A stretch of 64,000 nucleotides of DNA from RGIG4576 sp964536025 (GTDB lineage Bacteria > Bacteroidota > Bacteroidia > Bacteroidales > Muribaculaceae): assembly GCA_964536025.1 (NCBI GenBank), contig CAZHXA010000005.1, positions 1 to 64,000 of the forward strand, read 5' to 3'. The first letter of the stretch is position 1; each line of letters starts with the position of its first letter. Shown here one piece after another: positions 50,827-58,799 of the stretch. Made by a program: the position numbers and the translations under genes. The notes below the pieces were generated by a model. It did no database searches and was not told the origin of the DNA. It saw nothing but the letters and a program-made list of their open reading frames with translations.

Positions 50827-52920
50827 TCAACCCTTTTTTACCACAGATTTTTTGGTCCCCGTCTTTTTGCTTAAAGTTTTCTTTTTATCAACCTTAGTTG
50901 CTGTTTTACGAGATTGCTTCAAACGTAGAATTTGAGCCGTTCGTGCAGGTAAATAAAGTTTCAACCAACTTACTCCATACTTGCTGTAAAGTTCGTCATG
51001 AATAGTAAAATGTTTAACATCATCACTTATATTACCATGACCGCCAAATTCGGGAGAATCGCTGTTCATAACACCCAAATACTCTCCTTCCGGTGCAAGA
51101 ATACCATAATCTGTAAACGATTTAGTAGGATTGAAATTAAACACAAATACATAATCGCCTCGCTTGAAAGCCAGCACCTGATCGTCATCTTTTTCCCACA
51201 ACTTTTCAACAGGCAAACTCTGAAAATTACGTTTACTTCCTATCAGCTTTATCATAGCATTATCAAATGCATTTAAAAAGCGATATTTTAAATCTTGACG
51301 ATCCACCAAATCCCATTGACGACGTGCATATTTATAACTCCAACCATTGCCTTCGCGTGGGAAATCTATCCACTCAGGATGTCCGAACTCATTACCCATA
51401 AAGTTAAGATACCCGCCATTTATGGTGGCACAAGTAACCAACCTTATCATTTTATGAAGTGATATACCTCGGTCAACATTCATATTGTCATCACCAGCCA
51501 TCATGTGCCAGTACATATCACTATCAATCAACCTGAATATAAGTGTTTTATCTCCCACAAGAGCTTGATCATGGCTCTCGGCATAACTTATAGTTTTTTC
51601 ATCGGCACGACGATTGGTCAATTCCCAAAATATTGAGGTAGGATGCCAATCTTCGTCTTTTTTCTCTTTTATGGTCTTAATCCAATAATCCGGAATACCC
51701 ATAGCCATGCGATAATCAAAACCCATACCACCCCACTCAATCTTAGTGGCAAGTCCGGGCATTCCACTCATTTCTTCAGCTATTGTAACAGCTGATGGAT
51801 TAACTTCGTGTATAAGCTTATTTGCAAGTGTAAGGTAAGTTATAGCATTGGTGTCTTGACCTCCGTTAAAATAATCTTCATAACCACCAAAAGCCTGTCC
51901 GAGTCCATGATTATAATAAAGCATTGAAGTAACTCCATCAAAACGGAATCCATCAAAGTGATATTCTTCAAGCCAAAATTTACAATTTGAAAGCAAAAAA
52001 TGTATTACTTCATTTTTACCATAGTCAAAACAAAGTGAGTCCCAAGCTGGATGTTCACGACGACCATCCCCATAAAAATATTGATTATCACTTCCATCAA
52101 AACGACCTAAGCCCTCAACTTCATTCTTAACAGCATGAGAATGTACTATATCCATTATCACACTTATACCCATGCCATGAGCTTCGTCAATCAAACGTTT
52201 CAACTCATCGGGTGTTCCAAAACGACTTGATGCAGCAAAGAAACTTGATACATGATAACCGAAAGAGCCATAATAAGGGTGTTCTTGAACCGCCATAATC
52301 TGAATGGCATTATATCCATCAGCCTTTACTCTCGGAAGTACTTTTTCACGAAATTCTTCATAAGATCCCACATCTTCTTTATTCTGTCCCATTCCTATGT
52401 GACACTCATATATGAGCAATGGAGATGTATTGGGAATAAAATTTTTATTTATAAAATCATAAGTCTTTTCTGGAGACCATACTTGAGCTGAAAAAATATA
52501 AGATTCTTCATCTTGAACAACACGCGTTGCATAAGAAGGGATTCGTTCTCCGTCGCCACCATTCCAATAGACGTGCAATTTATATATATCACCGTGCTTT
52601 ATAGCACTTGACGGCATCGTGATTTCCCACACTCCGTTTTCTACTCGGTTCAGACGAAATTCTTCACACTCTTTCCAGTCATTAAATGTTCCTATAAGAT
52701 ATATTTCGGTTGCATTGGGAGCCCATTCTCTAAACACCCAACCCGTCTGTTCTTGATGTAACCCAAAAAAGTGATGACCATTGGCAAAATCACTCAAAGA
52801 ACAAGTTCCTTCGGTCAATTCTCGTTCCTTACGCAAAGCATCTTCATGGCGACCCTCTATTGCGTCACTAAATGGCTCAAGCCAAGGGTCATTTTTCAAA
52901 ATACGAAGTTTTCTTTTCAT
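50827..52920 (-). CDS. glgB: 1,4-alpha-glucan branching enzyme (eukaryote-like GH13_8 type)
   Basis: 697 aa. Makes alpha-1,6 branches in glycogen. CBM48 domain (about 55-140; WVFREWAPNATEIYLIGTFN), then a GH13 barrel with nucleophile D328 in DGFRFDGVTSM, acid/base Glu in TIAEEMSG (about 382) and the third acid in YAESHDQAL. The short N-terminus and this motif set resemble eukaryotic branching enzymes rather than E. coli GlgB. The last 30 residues are a Lys/Thr-rich tail of repeated KK-T patterns not needed for catalysis. Starts from its own promoter. Confidence 0.95.
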   Translation of the reverse strand: MKRKLRILKNDPWLEPFSDAIEGRHEDALRKERELTEGTCSLSDFANGHHFFGLHQEQTGWVFREWAPNATEIYLIGTFNDWKECEEFRLNRVENGVWEITMPSSAIKHGDIYKLHVYWNGGDGERIPSYATRVVQDEESYIFSAQVWSPEKTYDFINKNFIPNTSPLLIYECHIGMGQNKEDVGSYEEFREKVLPRVKADGYNAIQIMAVQEHPYYGSFGYHVSSFFAASSRFGTPDELKRLIDEAHGMGISVIMDIVHSHAVKNEVEGLGRFDGSDNQYFYGDGRREHPAWDSLCFDYGKNEVIHFLLSNCKFWLEEYHFDGFRFDGVTSMLYYNHGLGQAFGGYEDYFNGGQDTNAITYLTLANKLIHEVNPSAVTIAEEMSGMPGLATKIEWGGMGFDYRMAMGIPDYWIKTIKEKKDEDWHPTSIFWELTNRRADEKTISYAESHDQALVGDKTLIFRLIDSDMYWHMMAGDDNMNVDRGISLHKMIRLVTCATINGGYLNFMGNEFGHPEWIDFPREGNGWSYKYARRQWDLVDRQDLKYRFLNAFDNAMIKLIGSKRNFQSLPVEKLWEKDDDQVLAFKRGDYVFVFNFNPTKSFTDYGILAPEGEYLGVMNSDSPEFGGHGNISDDVKHFTIHDELYSKYGVSWLKLYLPARTAQILRLKQSRKTATKVDKKKTLSKKTGTKKSVVKKG

Positions 52921-52940
52921 ATATAAGTATCTTTACCGAA

Positions 52941-52948
52941 CAAATTTA
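52941..52948 (-). promoter_or_regulatory. -7 box (TAAATTTG) of glgB
   Basis: Minus-strand TAnnTTTG match 20 nt before the glgB ATG. Confidence 0.5.
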
Positions 52949-52989
52949 TGTATTATTGGCAACAAAACCAACTTTTTCGGTCATCAACT

Positions 52990-54336
52990 TTAATTATCTT
53001 TTTTCAATTCTTTATAGAAACGAGACATAAACAATAATCCGGCAACAAACAATGCAGCAGCAAAAGATAAGTAAATACCTATAATCCCCCCCTTAAAAGT
53101 AAAAGCAAACAAATAACATGCAGGTATTCCTAATACGACATACGCCCAAAAGGCATAAGTCATTACAGGCATTACACACTTTATCCCTCGCAATGCATTA
53201 GCATAAGCCACCTGTGTAGCATCTCCAAATTGATAAACTATCCACGGAACAATCAACATAAGTGCTATAGCTGTCACATTTTCGTCGGTCGTAAACACCT
53301 CTATTACATTGCGTCCGAAAACAAGCATAAGAACAGAAGCAAACACCGCACTCGCGAGAATTATATGATATCCGGCTTGCGTACATCGTTTAACCTTGTC
53401 TATATCTCCTAAACCGGAATAATTGGCTATCATAATCGACATACTTGCTCCAAAACTGTAATATACCATGAAACCAAGTGTTCCCATAACCAATATTACT
53501 TGATAAGCTGCAAGATAATCGGCTCCAAACCAACCTACAAAGATTGTTGCCACCGTAAAAATAGCCGTTTCCATACCCATTTGCAACGAAACAGGTAACG
53601 ACAATTTTCCTATATATTTCATTTCTTTCAAGGTAATAATCCCTTCCTTAAAACCTTGCACATAGTTTTTATATTGAGGTACAAACATCAACCACGCAAC
53701 ATAAGCAACAAGCATATATATTCTTGCCACCATAGTACTTACTCCGGCACCAAACAACCCCCATTCAGGAAAGCCCAATTTACCATATATAAGCAACCAA
53801 TTACCAAATATATTCAATACATTTCCACTTAACAATATTGCCATAGCCGTTTTTGTATCAGTTATTCCATCGGTAAATTGACGCAGTGCATTGACAGCAC
53901 TGACAGGAAGCATAGAAATAAGAATAACCAGATAATAAGGTCTCATCAATGGCAAAAGATGTTCAGGTTGACCCATTCTATCAAGGAAAAAATATAATAC
54001 GAGCATTATTCCTCCACACAACAAGCCGAATATAACATTCAATAATAAAGCAGTTTTTACGACAGTTCCTATCTGTCTATGTTCTCCTTTTGAATAATAT
54101 GCACCTACTATCGGAGTCAAACCATAAGAAAAGCCCAAGCACACAATATTCATAAGGTTAAACAGGCTATTGACAAACGAAGCCGAAGCTAATGAATCGG
54201 TGGTGTAACGACCTACCATCATAGTGTCTACAAAGCTGGTGATTATAACACCGAGTTGACCAAGCAATATAGGTAAACCTATTGTTAATACTCGTCTGTA
54301 ATAGTTTCCGTATTTTTCAAAAAAAGAATTCATCAT
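52990..54336 (-). CDS. MATE family efflux transporter
   Basis: 448 aa, twelve hydrophobic segments in two halves. N-terminal ILLGQLGVIITSFVDTMMVGRY split around the first helix, VNALRQFTDGITDTK and the second-half GMETAIFTVATIFVGWFGADYLAAYQ are typical of the NorM-like MATE group. It exports cationic drugs or metabolites with Na+ or H+; substrate unknown. The start could be either of two adjacent Met codons. A terminator separates it from upp. Confidence 0.93.
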   Translation of the reverse strand: MMNSFFEKYGNYYRRVLTIGLPILLGQLGVIITSFVDTMMVGRYTTDSLASASFVNSLFNLMNIVCLGFSYGLTPIVGAYYSKGEHRQIGTVVKTALLLNVIFGLLCGGIMLVLYFFLDRMGQPEHLLPLMRPYYLVILISMLPVSAVNALRQFTDGITDTKTAMAILLSGNVLNIFGNWLLIYGKLGFPEWGLFGAGVSTMVARIYMLVAYVAWLMFVPQYKNYVQGFKEGIITLKEMKYIGKLSLPVSLQMGMETAIFTVATIFVGWFGADYLAAYQVILVMGTLGFMVYYSFGASMSIMIANYSGLGDIDKVKRCTQAGYHIILASAVFASVLMLVFGRNVIEVFTTDENVTAIALMLIVPWIVYQFGDATQVAYANALRGIKCVMPVMTYAFWAYVVLGIPACYLFAFTFKGGIIGIYLSFAAALFVAGLLFMSRFYKELKKDN

Positions 54337-54440
54337 AGCACAGTCATTAAGTCTTTTTTTGCTACATTTTTCATTTCAACTAAAAAAAAGACCAATAAGC
54401 AGGAAAGAAATTCACTTTGAAAGACTTTCTTGCTCTGATA

Positions 54441-54470
54441 AAAAATAGAAATCTATTCCTTTCTATTTTT
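54441..54470 (-). terminator. Terminator after upp
   Basis: AAAAATAGAAA / TTTCTATTTTT, 11-bp stem, 8-nt loop, just past the upp stop. A second hairpin AGCAGGAAAG / CTTTCTTGCT (54398-54434) follows. Confidence 0.75.
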
Positions 54471-54474
54471 TTAA

Positions 54475-55134
54475 TTATAATTTTTCGCCAAACGACAAAT
54501 CTCCGGCATCACCTAATCCCGGAACGATATAAGAATGTTCGTTAAGAACCTCATCTATCACTCCCACCCATAAAGTTGCATTTACATCGGCAAATTTCTC
54601 TTTCAAGAAATCAACAGCTTGACGAGATGCTATAACTGCTACAATATGAACTTTTGAAGGTATTCCGCGTGAAAGCAAGCCACGATAAGCAATCTCCATT
54701 GAAGAACCGGTAGCAAGCATAGGGTCTACAAGCAATAAAGTTTTATCTTGTAGTGATGGTGATGCCAAATATCCCACCTTTACATCAAATTCCATGTGAC
54801 TATCATCTTTATATTCTCTCCACGCCGAAACAAAAGCATTTTCAGAATGATCAAAATAAGAGATGAAACCTTCATGAAAAGGCAAACCTGCACGTAATAC
54901 TGTGCTTAAAACCACTTTGTCGGCTACTTCTACACAATCGGCTTCTCCAAGTGGTGTTGTAGTTTTAACTTTTTTATAGTTTAAGGTCTTAGAAATTTCA
55001 TAAGACATTATTTCGCCCAATCTTTTAAGATTGTTACGAAATCGCAAACTATCTCCCTGCACATTCACATCTCGCATTTCTTTAATATACACGCCTATTA
55101 AAGAATCTTGTTCTGCAAAATTTATTACTTTCAT
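54475..55134 (-). CDS. upp: Uracil phosphoribosyltransferase
   Basis: 219 aa. Salvages uracil to UMP with PRPP. Family motifs: NNLKRLGEIMSYEISK, STVLRAGLPFHEGF, LLVDPMLATGSSMEIA (PRPP loop) and the uracil-binding end YIVPGLGDAGDLSFG. It lies 9 nt after ribF in the HAD-ribF-upp unit. Confidence 0.95.
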   Translation of the reverse strand: MKVINFAEQDSLIGVYIKEMRDVNVQGDSLRFRNNLKRLGEIMSYEISKTLNYKKVKTTTPLGEADCVEVADKVVLSTVLRAGLPFHEGFISYFDHSENAFVSAWREYKDDSHMEFDVKVGYLASPSLQDKTLLLVDPMLATGSSMEIAYRGLLSRGIPSKVHIVAVIASRQAVDFLKEKFADVNATLWVGVIDEVLNEHSYIVPGLGDAGDLSFGEKL

Positions 55135-55143
55135 ATATTGTTA

Positions 55144-56088
55144 TTAAATGTATTTTTTCATCTCATACGCCCTAAGCGTCTCCTTACAAGACTCTTTATC
55201 CATTGACAAACGGTTCTTCAATTCATCGAGAGAAGCCATCTTCATTTCAGAACGCATAAATTTTACGAATTGCACTTTTAGACGTTGGTCATACAAATCC
55301 CCGTCAAAATCAAACAAATTTACTTCAAATGTACGAAGTCCGTCTTTTATGACAGTGGGACGCACCCCTATATTAGCCATTCCATCATAAATTTCACCAT
55401 TTTCAAGCTCGGCTTTTACTGCATAAACACCCCTATGTGGCATTATCAAATCATCGGTCAAATCTATGTTTGCGGTAGGGTATCCTATTTTTCTTCCATT
55501 TTTAAAGCCGTGAACCACAACTCCCGATAGCTCAAAAGGACGGGTAAGATAAGACATCGCCAAATCAACTTTCCCTTCTTCGATAACTTTCCTTATTAAA
55601 GAAGAACTCACTGGGCTATAAGCTCCTTGATATTCTTTAGCTCTAAGAACTTCAACTCCTATTTCTCGCCCAAATGAAGCATAATCATCGAAGTATTCAT
55701 TCTCTCCATGACCGAAACGATGATTAAATCCTACCATTAACTTATCAACACCATATTGCGTTTTAAGTAAATGCATAAAGTCTATAGAGGTCATTTTTGA
55801 TAATTCAGCAGTAAAATCCATCAAAATTACTGCATCAACACCCATTTCACCAAGATATTTCAAGCGATTTTCAAGTGTCATAATCATGTGCAAACCATCA
55901 TTAGGACGAAAAATCTTTTGTGGGTGTGTAATAAAAGTAACTACCGCCGATTTTAATCCCGACTTTTCGGCTTCTTCCTTAAGCCCTTTAAGCAATGATT
56001 GATGCCCCAAATGCATGCCGTCAAACATGCCTATTGTTGCTATCATTTTATTTTCTTTGTTTATGTCACTTCCTTTAAAAACGTCCAT
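55144..56088 (-). CDS. ribF: Bifunctional riboflavin kinase/FAD synthetase
   Basis: 314 aa. N-terminal FMN adenylyltransferase (IATIGMFDGMHLGHQSLL with HxGH, late SSLIRKVIEEG) and C-terminal riboflavin kinase (GRKIGYPTANIDLTDDLIMPHRGVYAV, with the PTAN motif, about residues 195-225). Converts riboflavin to FMN and FAD. The ATG directly follows the HAD stop (TAAATG). The 14-residue stretch before the conserved ATIG is slightly unusual, and an inner Met at residue 15 is possible. Confidence 0.94.
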   Translation of the reverse strand: MDVFKGSDINKENKMIATIGMFDGMHLGHQSLLKGLKEEAEKSGLKSAVVTFITHPQKIFRPNDGLHMIMTLENRLKYLGEMGVDAVILMDFTAELSKMTSIDFMHLLKTQYGVDKLMVGFNHRFGHGENEYFDDYASFGREIGVEVLRAKEYQGAYSPVSSSLIRKVIEEGKVDLAMSYLTRPFELSGVVVHGFKNGRKIGYPTANIDLTDDLIMPHRGVYAVKAELENGEIYDGMANIGVRPTVIKDGLRTFEVNLFDFDGDLYDQRLKVQFVKFMRSEMKMASLDELKNRLSMDKESCKETLRAYEMKKYI

Positions 56089-56739
56089 TTAATCAAGCTC
56101 GTTTATTTTTATCAACTTATTATCAACAAAATAGTCCATAAATTCAACTCCGGCATCTACCAAAGCCGTATTAAAGCCGAGTTGTGATGCCGACTCAAGA
56201 TTCTTACGAGAATCATCAAAAAACATCGTTTCCTCAGGCTTAATACCCAAGCGTTTCACTGTATATTCAAAAATTTCACGTTTTGGTTTTGCTGCTTTTG
56301 CTTCATAAGACAAAACCAAATCATCAAAATAATATTCCATATTTTTCCCGTCAAGGCAAAAATATTCTTTTATTTTTTTCTCTATGTGAATAGAATTGGT
56401 ATTTGATAATAAATAAATCTTATAATCTTTGTGCAAAGATTCCAATGCTTTCAACCTATTCAACGGAATACCTACAAGAAACTCACAAAAAGCATTATCT
56501 ATTTCATCATCAGTAGCACCCGGTTTTAGCATTTTTTTAACTTCAGCATGAAAATCATCTTCCGACAATGCACCTTCTTCAAGTGCAAGAAACGCTCCTT
56601 GTTGTGAATATTCTCCAAAAACTGCATTTGCTTCAGCCATTCCCAATGCCTCAAAAGCCTTTATGCAATTTTCCCTTTTCAAGTTCATAATTACTCCGCC
56701 CAAGTCAAAAAGCAGATTTTTTATATCGCAATAAGCCAT
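56089..56739 (-). CDS. HAD-IA family hydrolase
   Basis: 216 aa. Nucleophile region LLFDLGGVIMNLKRENC (DxxGV: the second Asp of DxD is Gly-Gly-Val type seen in the YihX-like group), then YLLSNTNSIHIE (motif II), K in AAKPKREIFEY (motif III) and MFFDDSRKNLESA (motif IV). Probably a small-molecule phosphatase, substrate unknown. Zero gap to ribF suggests a link with flavin metabolism, for example the missing riboflavin-pathway phosphatase, but this is only a guess from context. Confidence 0.88.
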   Translation of the reverse strand: MAYCDIKNLLFDLGGVIMNLKRENCIKAFEALGMAEANAVFGEYSQQGAFLALEEGALSEDDFHAEVKKMLKPGATDDEIDNAFCEFLVGIPLNRLKALESLHKDYKIYLLSNTNSIHIEKKIKEYFCLDGKNMEYYFDDLVLSYEAKAAKPKREIFEYTVKRLGIKPEETMFFDDSRKNLESASQLGFNTALVDAGVEFMDYFVDNKLIKINELD

Positions 56740-56757
56740 AACTATCTATAATTTTCG

Positions 56758-56765
56758 CAAAGTTA
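56758..56765 (-). promoter_or_regulatory. -7 box (TAACTTTG) of the HAD-ribF-upp unit
   Basis: Minus-strand TAnnTTTG match 18 nt before the HAD ATG. Confidence 0.6.
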
Positions 56766-56922
56766 GCGATTTATTACCGAATACTTTTATTCATTTAGTC
56801 GCATTTTTTAATATTCCTATTTTTGTGTTATTTTTTACTAACTTTACTTAAATAATCTTATATTTTCATCCATTCCTATATTAAAAGAGGTTCTATATGA
56901 TAAATTTTCAACAAATATATCG

Positions 56923-56930
56923 TATATTTG
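56923..56930 (+). promoter_or_regulatory. -7 box (TATATTTG) of the rimP-nusA-infB operon
   Basis: TAnnTTTG match. It lies 7 nt before the ATG of the leader ORF and 60 nt before rimP. Confidence 0.65.
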
Positions 56931-56937
56931 CAACGGA

Positions 56938-56994
56938 ATGGACGCGGAGGGGGCATGCAGCTCCCTCGCTTTTTTTATAATAACAATATTATGA
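56938..56994 (+). CDS. Candidate 18-codon leader peptide upstream of rimP
   Basis: ATG at 56938, 18 codons encoding MDAEGACSSLAFFIITIL, TGA at 56992-56994. The stop overlaps the rimP ATG as ATGA. Its codons run through the whole terminator-like hairpin and T-run at 56944-56976. The start follows the -7 box by 7 nt, the same distance as in aroA. The position suggests a translated leader that controls read-through and couples to rimP. No protein-level evidence is available. Confidence 0.45.
   Translation: MDAEGACSSLAFFIITIL
56944..56976 (+). terminator. Terminator-like hairpin (attenuator) in the rimP-nusA-infB leader
   Basis: GCGGAGGG / CCCTCGC (7 bp with one bulged G), 11-nt loop, followed at once by seven T. 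It lies between the promoter and rimP, so read-through must occur for the operon to be expressed. Confidence 0.65.
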
Positions 56995-57458
56995 TTGATA
57001 AATCAGAACTCATCAAAACAATAGACGAATCACTCAAGGACAGCGAATTGTTCTTAGTTGATGTCAATGTAAGTCGCGACAACAACATTGTGGTTGAAAT
57101 AGACTCCATGGATAGCGTAAGCATTGATGACTGTGCCAACCTAACAAAAGCCATCGAAGCTGTTTTTGATCGCGATAAAGAAGATTATGAATTGGAAGTG
57201 GGTTCAGCCGGACTTACTTCTCCGTTCAAGGTAAAACGCCAATATGAAAAATATCTTGGAGAAGACGTGGAAGTCCTTACTACCGATGGCAAAAAGTTTA
57301 AAGGTACACTTAAAGAAGTTAACGAAGAAACGTTCACCATCGGAATAACAAAAAAAGTAAAGCCCGAAGGAGCAAAGCGTCCCGTTGAAGTCATTGAAGA
57401 CGAAACAATTAATTACAACGAAACAAAATATACAAAATACTTAATTCAGTTTAAATAG
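56991..57458 (+). CDS. rimP: Ribosome maturation factor
   Basis: 155 aa from the ATG at 56991; a longer reading from 56928 would start inside the -7 box and is rejected. Needed for 30S subunit maturation. ELFLVDVNVSRDNNIVVEID, DCANLTKAIEAVFDR, YELEVGSAGLTSPFK (usually EVSSPG, here EVGSAG) and the C-terminal SH3-like barrel (VEVLTTDGKKFKGTLKEV) fit RimP. Only 4 nt separate it from nusA, in the classic rimP-nusA-infB order. Confidence 0.94.
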   Translation: MIDKSELIKTIDESLKDSELFLVDVNVSRDNNIVVEIDSMDSVSIDDCANLTKAIEAVFDRDKEDYELEVGSAGLTSPFKVKRQYEKYLGEDVEVLTTDGKKFKGTLKEVNEETFTIGITKKVKPEGAKRPVEVIEDETINYNETKYTKYLIQFK

Positions 57459-57462
57459 GATT

Positions 57463-58728
57463 ATGGCAAAGAAAGAGGAAGCCATTGACATGGTAGACAG
57501 ATTTTCAGAATTTAAAGAACTGAAAAACATTGACAAGACAACAATGATTAGCGTCTTGGAAGAATCATTCCGTAGCGTGTTGGCAAAAATGTTCGGAAGC
57601 GATGAAAATTTCGACGTTATCATGAATCCCGACAAGGGCGACTGTGAAATTTACCAAAATCTCGAAGTCGTTCCCGATGGTGAAGTGACTGACCCGGTAA
57701 AGCAAATCAGCCTAACCGATGCCAAGAACGACCCTGACGATCCCGATCCTGATTGCGAAGTAGGTGAAGACCACACTAAAAAAATAGACTTTGTAACATT
57801 TGGACGACGTGCCATTTTAAATTTGCGTCAAACTCTTGCCAGCAAAATTCTTGACTTGCAAAAAGATGCTATTTATTCTAAATTCAAGGAAATGGAGGGC
57901 GAACTTGTAACAGGCGAAGTTTACCAACTATGGAAAAAAGAAATTTTGCTTCTTGACGATGACAAAAACGAATTGTTACTACCAAAAGACCAACAAATCC
58001 CAAGCGATTTTTACCGCAAGGGAGAAACTGTTCGTGCTGTCATTGAACGAGTTGACAACCACAACAATAATCCTAAGATTATCGTTTCTCGCACAAGCGA
58101 AAACTTCCTACGCAGATTATTCGAACTTGAAGTTCCCGAAATCCACGACGGACTTATCGTTATACGTGCCGTTGCTCGCATACCGGGAGAACGTGCCAAG
58201 ATTGCAGTAGAAAGCTACGACGACCGTATTGACCCTGTTGGAGCTTGTGTAGGCGTAAAAGGAGCTCGTATTCATGGAATCGTTCGCGAATTAAAGAATG
58301 AAAACATTGACGTTATTAACTACACCAATAACCCTCAACTTTTCATACAACGTGCATTAAGTCCTGCTAAAATTTCAACAATACGTCTTGACGAAGAAAA
58401 CAAGCATGCCGAAGTTTTCTTACGCCCTGAAGAAGTATCTCTTGCAATTGGTAAAGGTGGTCTTAACATTAAATTAGCATCCAAACTTACAGGATATGAA
58501 ATTGATGTATATCGCGACCTTGACGCCGAAGGTGAAGAAGATATCTACCTTGATGAATTTAAGGACGAAATAGAACCATGGGTTATCGAAGCGTTGAAAG
58601 ACATGGGTTGTGCAACAGCAAAAACAGTGCTTAACACTCCACGCGAAACGCTTATCGAAAAAGCCGACTTGGAAGAAGATACAGTTGATAATGTAATTGC
58701 TGTGTTGAAAGCAGAATTTGAAGACTGA
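57463..58728 (+). CDS. nusA: Transcription termination/antitermination factor
   Basis: 421 aa. N-terminal polymerase-binding domain (about 1-140), S1 domain (about 145-215; GELVTGEVYQLWKKE), two KH domains (about 220-360; VGVKGARIHGIVRELKNENIDV and AIGKGGLNIKLASKLTGYEIDV regions) and a short C-terminal helix-hairpin-helix-like part (VIEALKDMGCATAKTVL). Lacks the long acidic repeats of E. coli NusA. As a hairpin-sensing factor it could regulate the attenuator at the head of its own operon. Confidence 0.96.
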   Translation: MAKKEEAIDMVDRFSEFKELKNIDKTTMISVLEESFRSVLAKMFGSDENFDVIMNPDKGDCEIYQNLEVVPDGEVTDPVKQISLTDAKNDPDDPDPDCEVGEDHTKKIDFVTFGRRAILNLRQTLASKILDLQKDAIYSKFKEMEGELVTGEVYQLWKKEILLLDDDKNELLLPKDQQIPSDFYRKGETVRAVIERVDNHNNNPKIIVSRTSENFLRRLFELEVPEIHDGLIVIRAVARIPGERAKIAVESYDDRIDPVGACVGVKGARIHGIVRELKNENIDVINYTNNPQLFIQRALSPAKISTIRLDEENKHAEVFLRPEEVSLAIGKGGLNIKLASKLTGYEIDVYRDLDAEGEEDIYLDEFKDEIEPWVIEALKDMGCATAKTVLNTPRETLIEKADLEEDTVDNVIAVLKAEFED

Positions 58729-58799
58729 TTCACACAAGCACTCTTACCCAACAGTTCAAAACGATAGCCAATCTTTAAACAAAACTTATTAAATTATAT

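Noticed and set aside
56928..56990. Longer RimP from 56928
   Set aside because: The start lies within the -7 box; family alignment begins near IDKSELIKTI. The leader ORF in another frame fits the region better.
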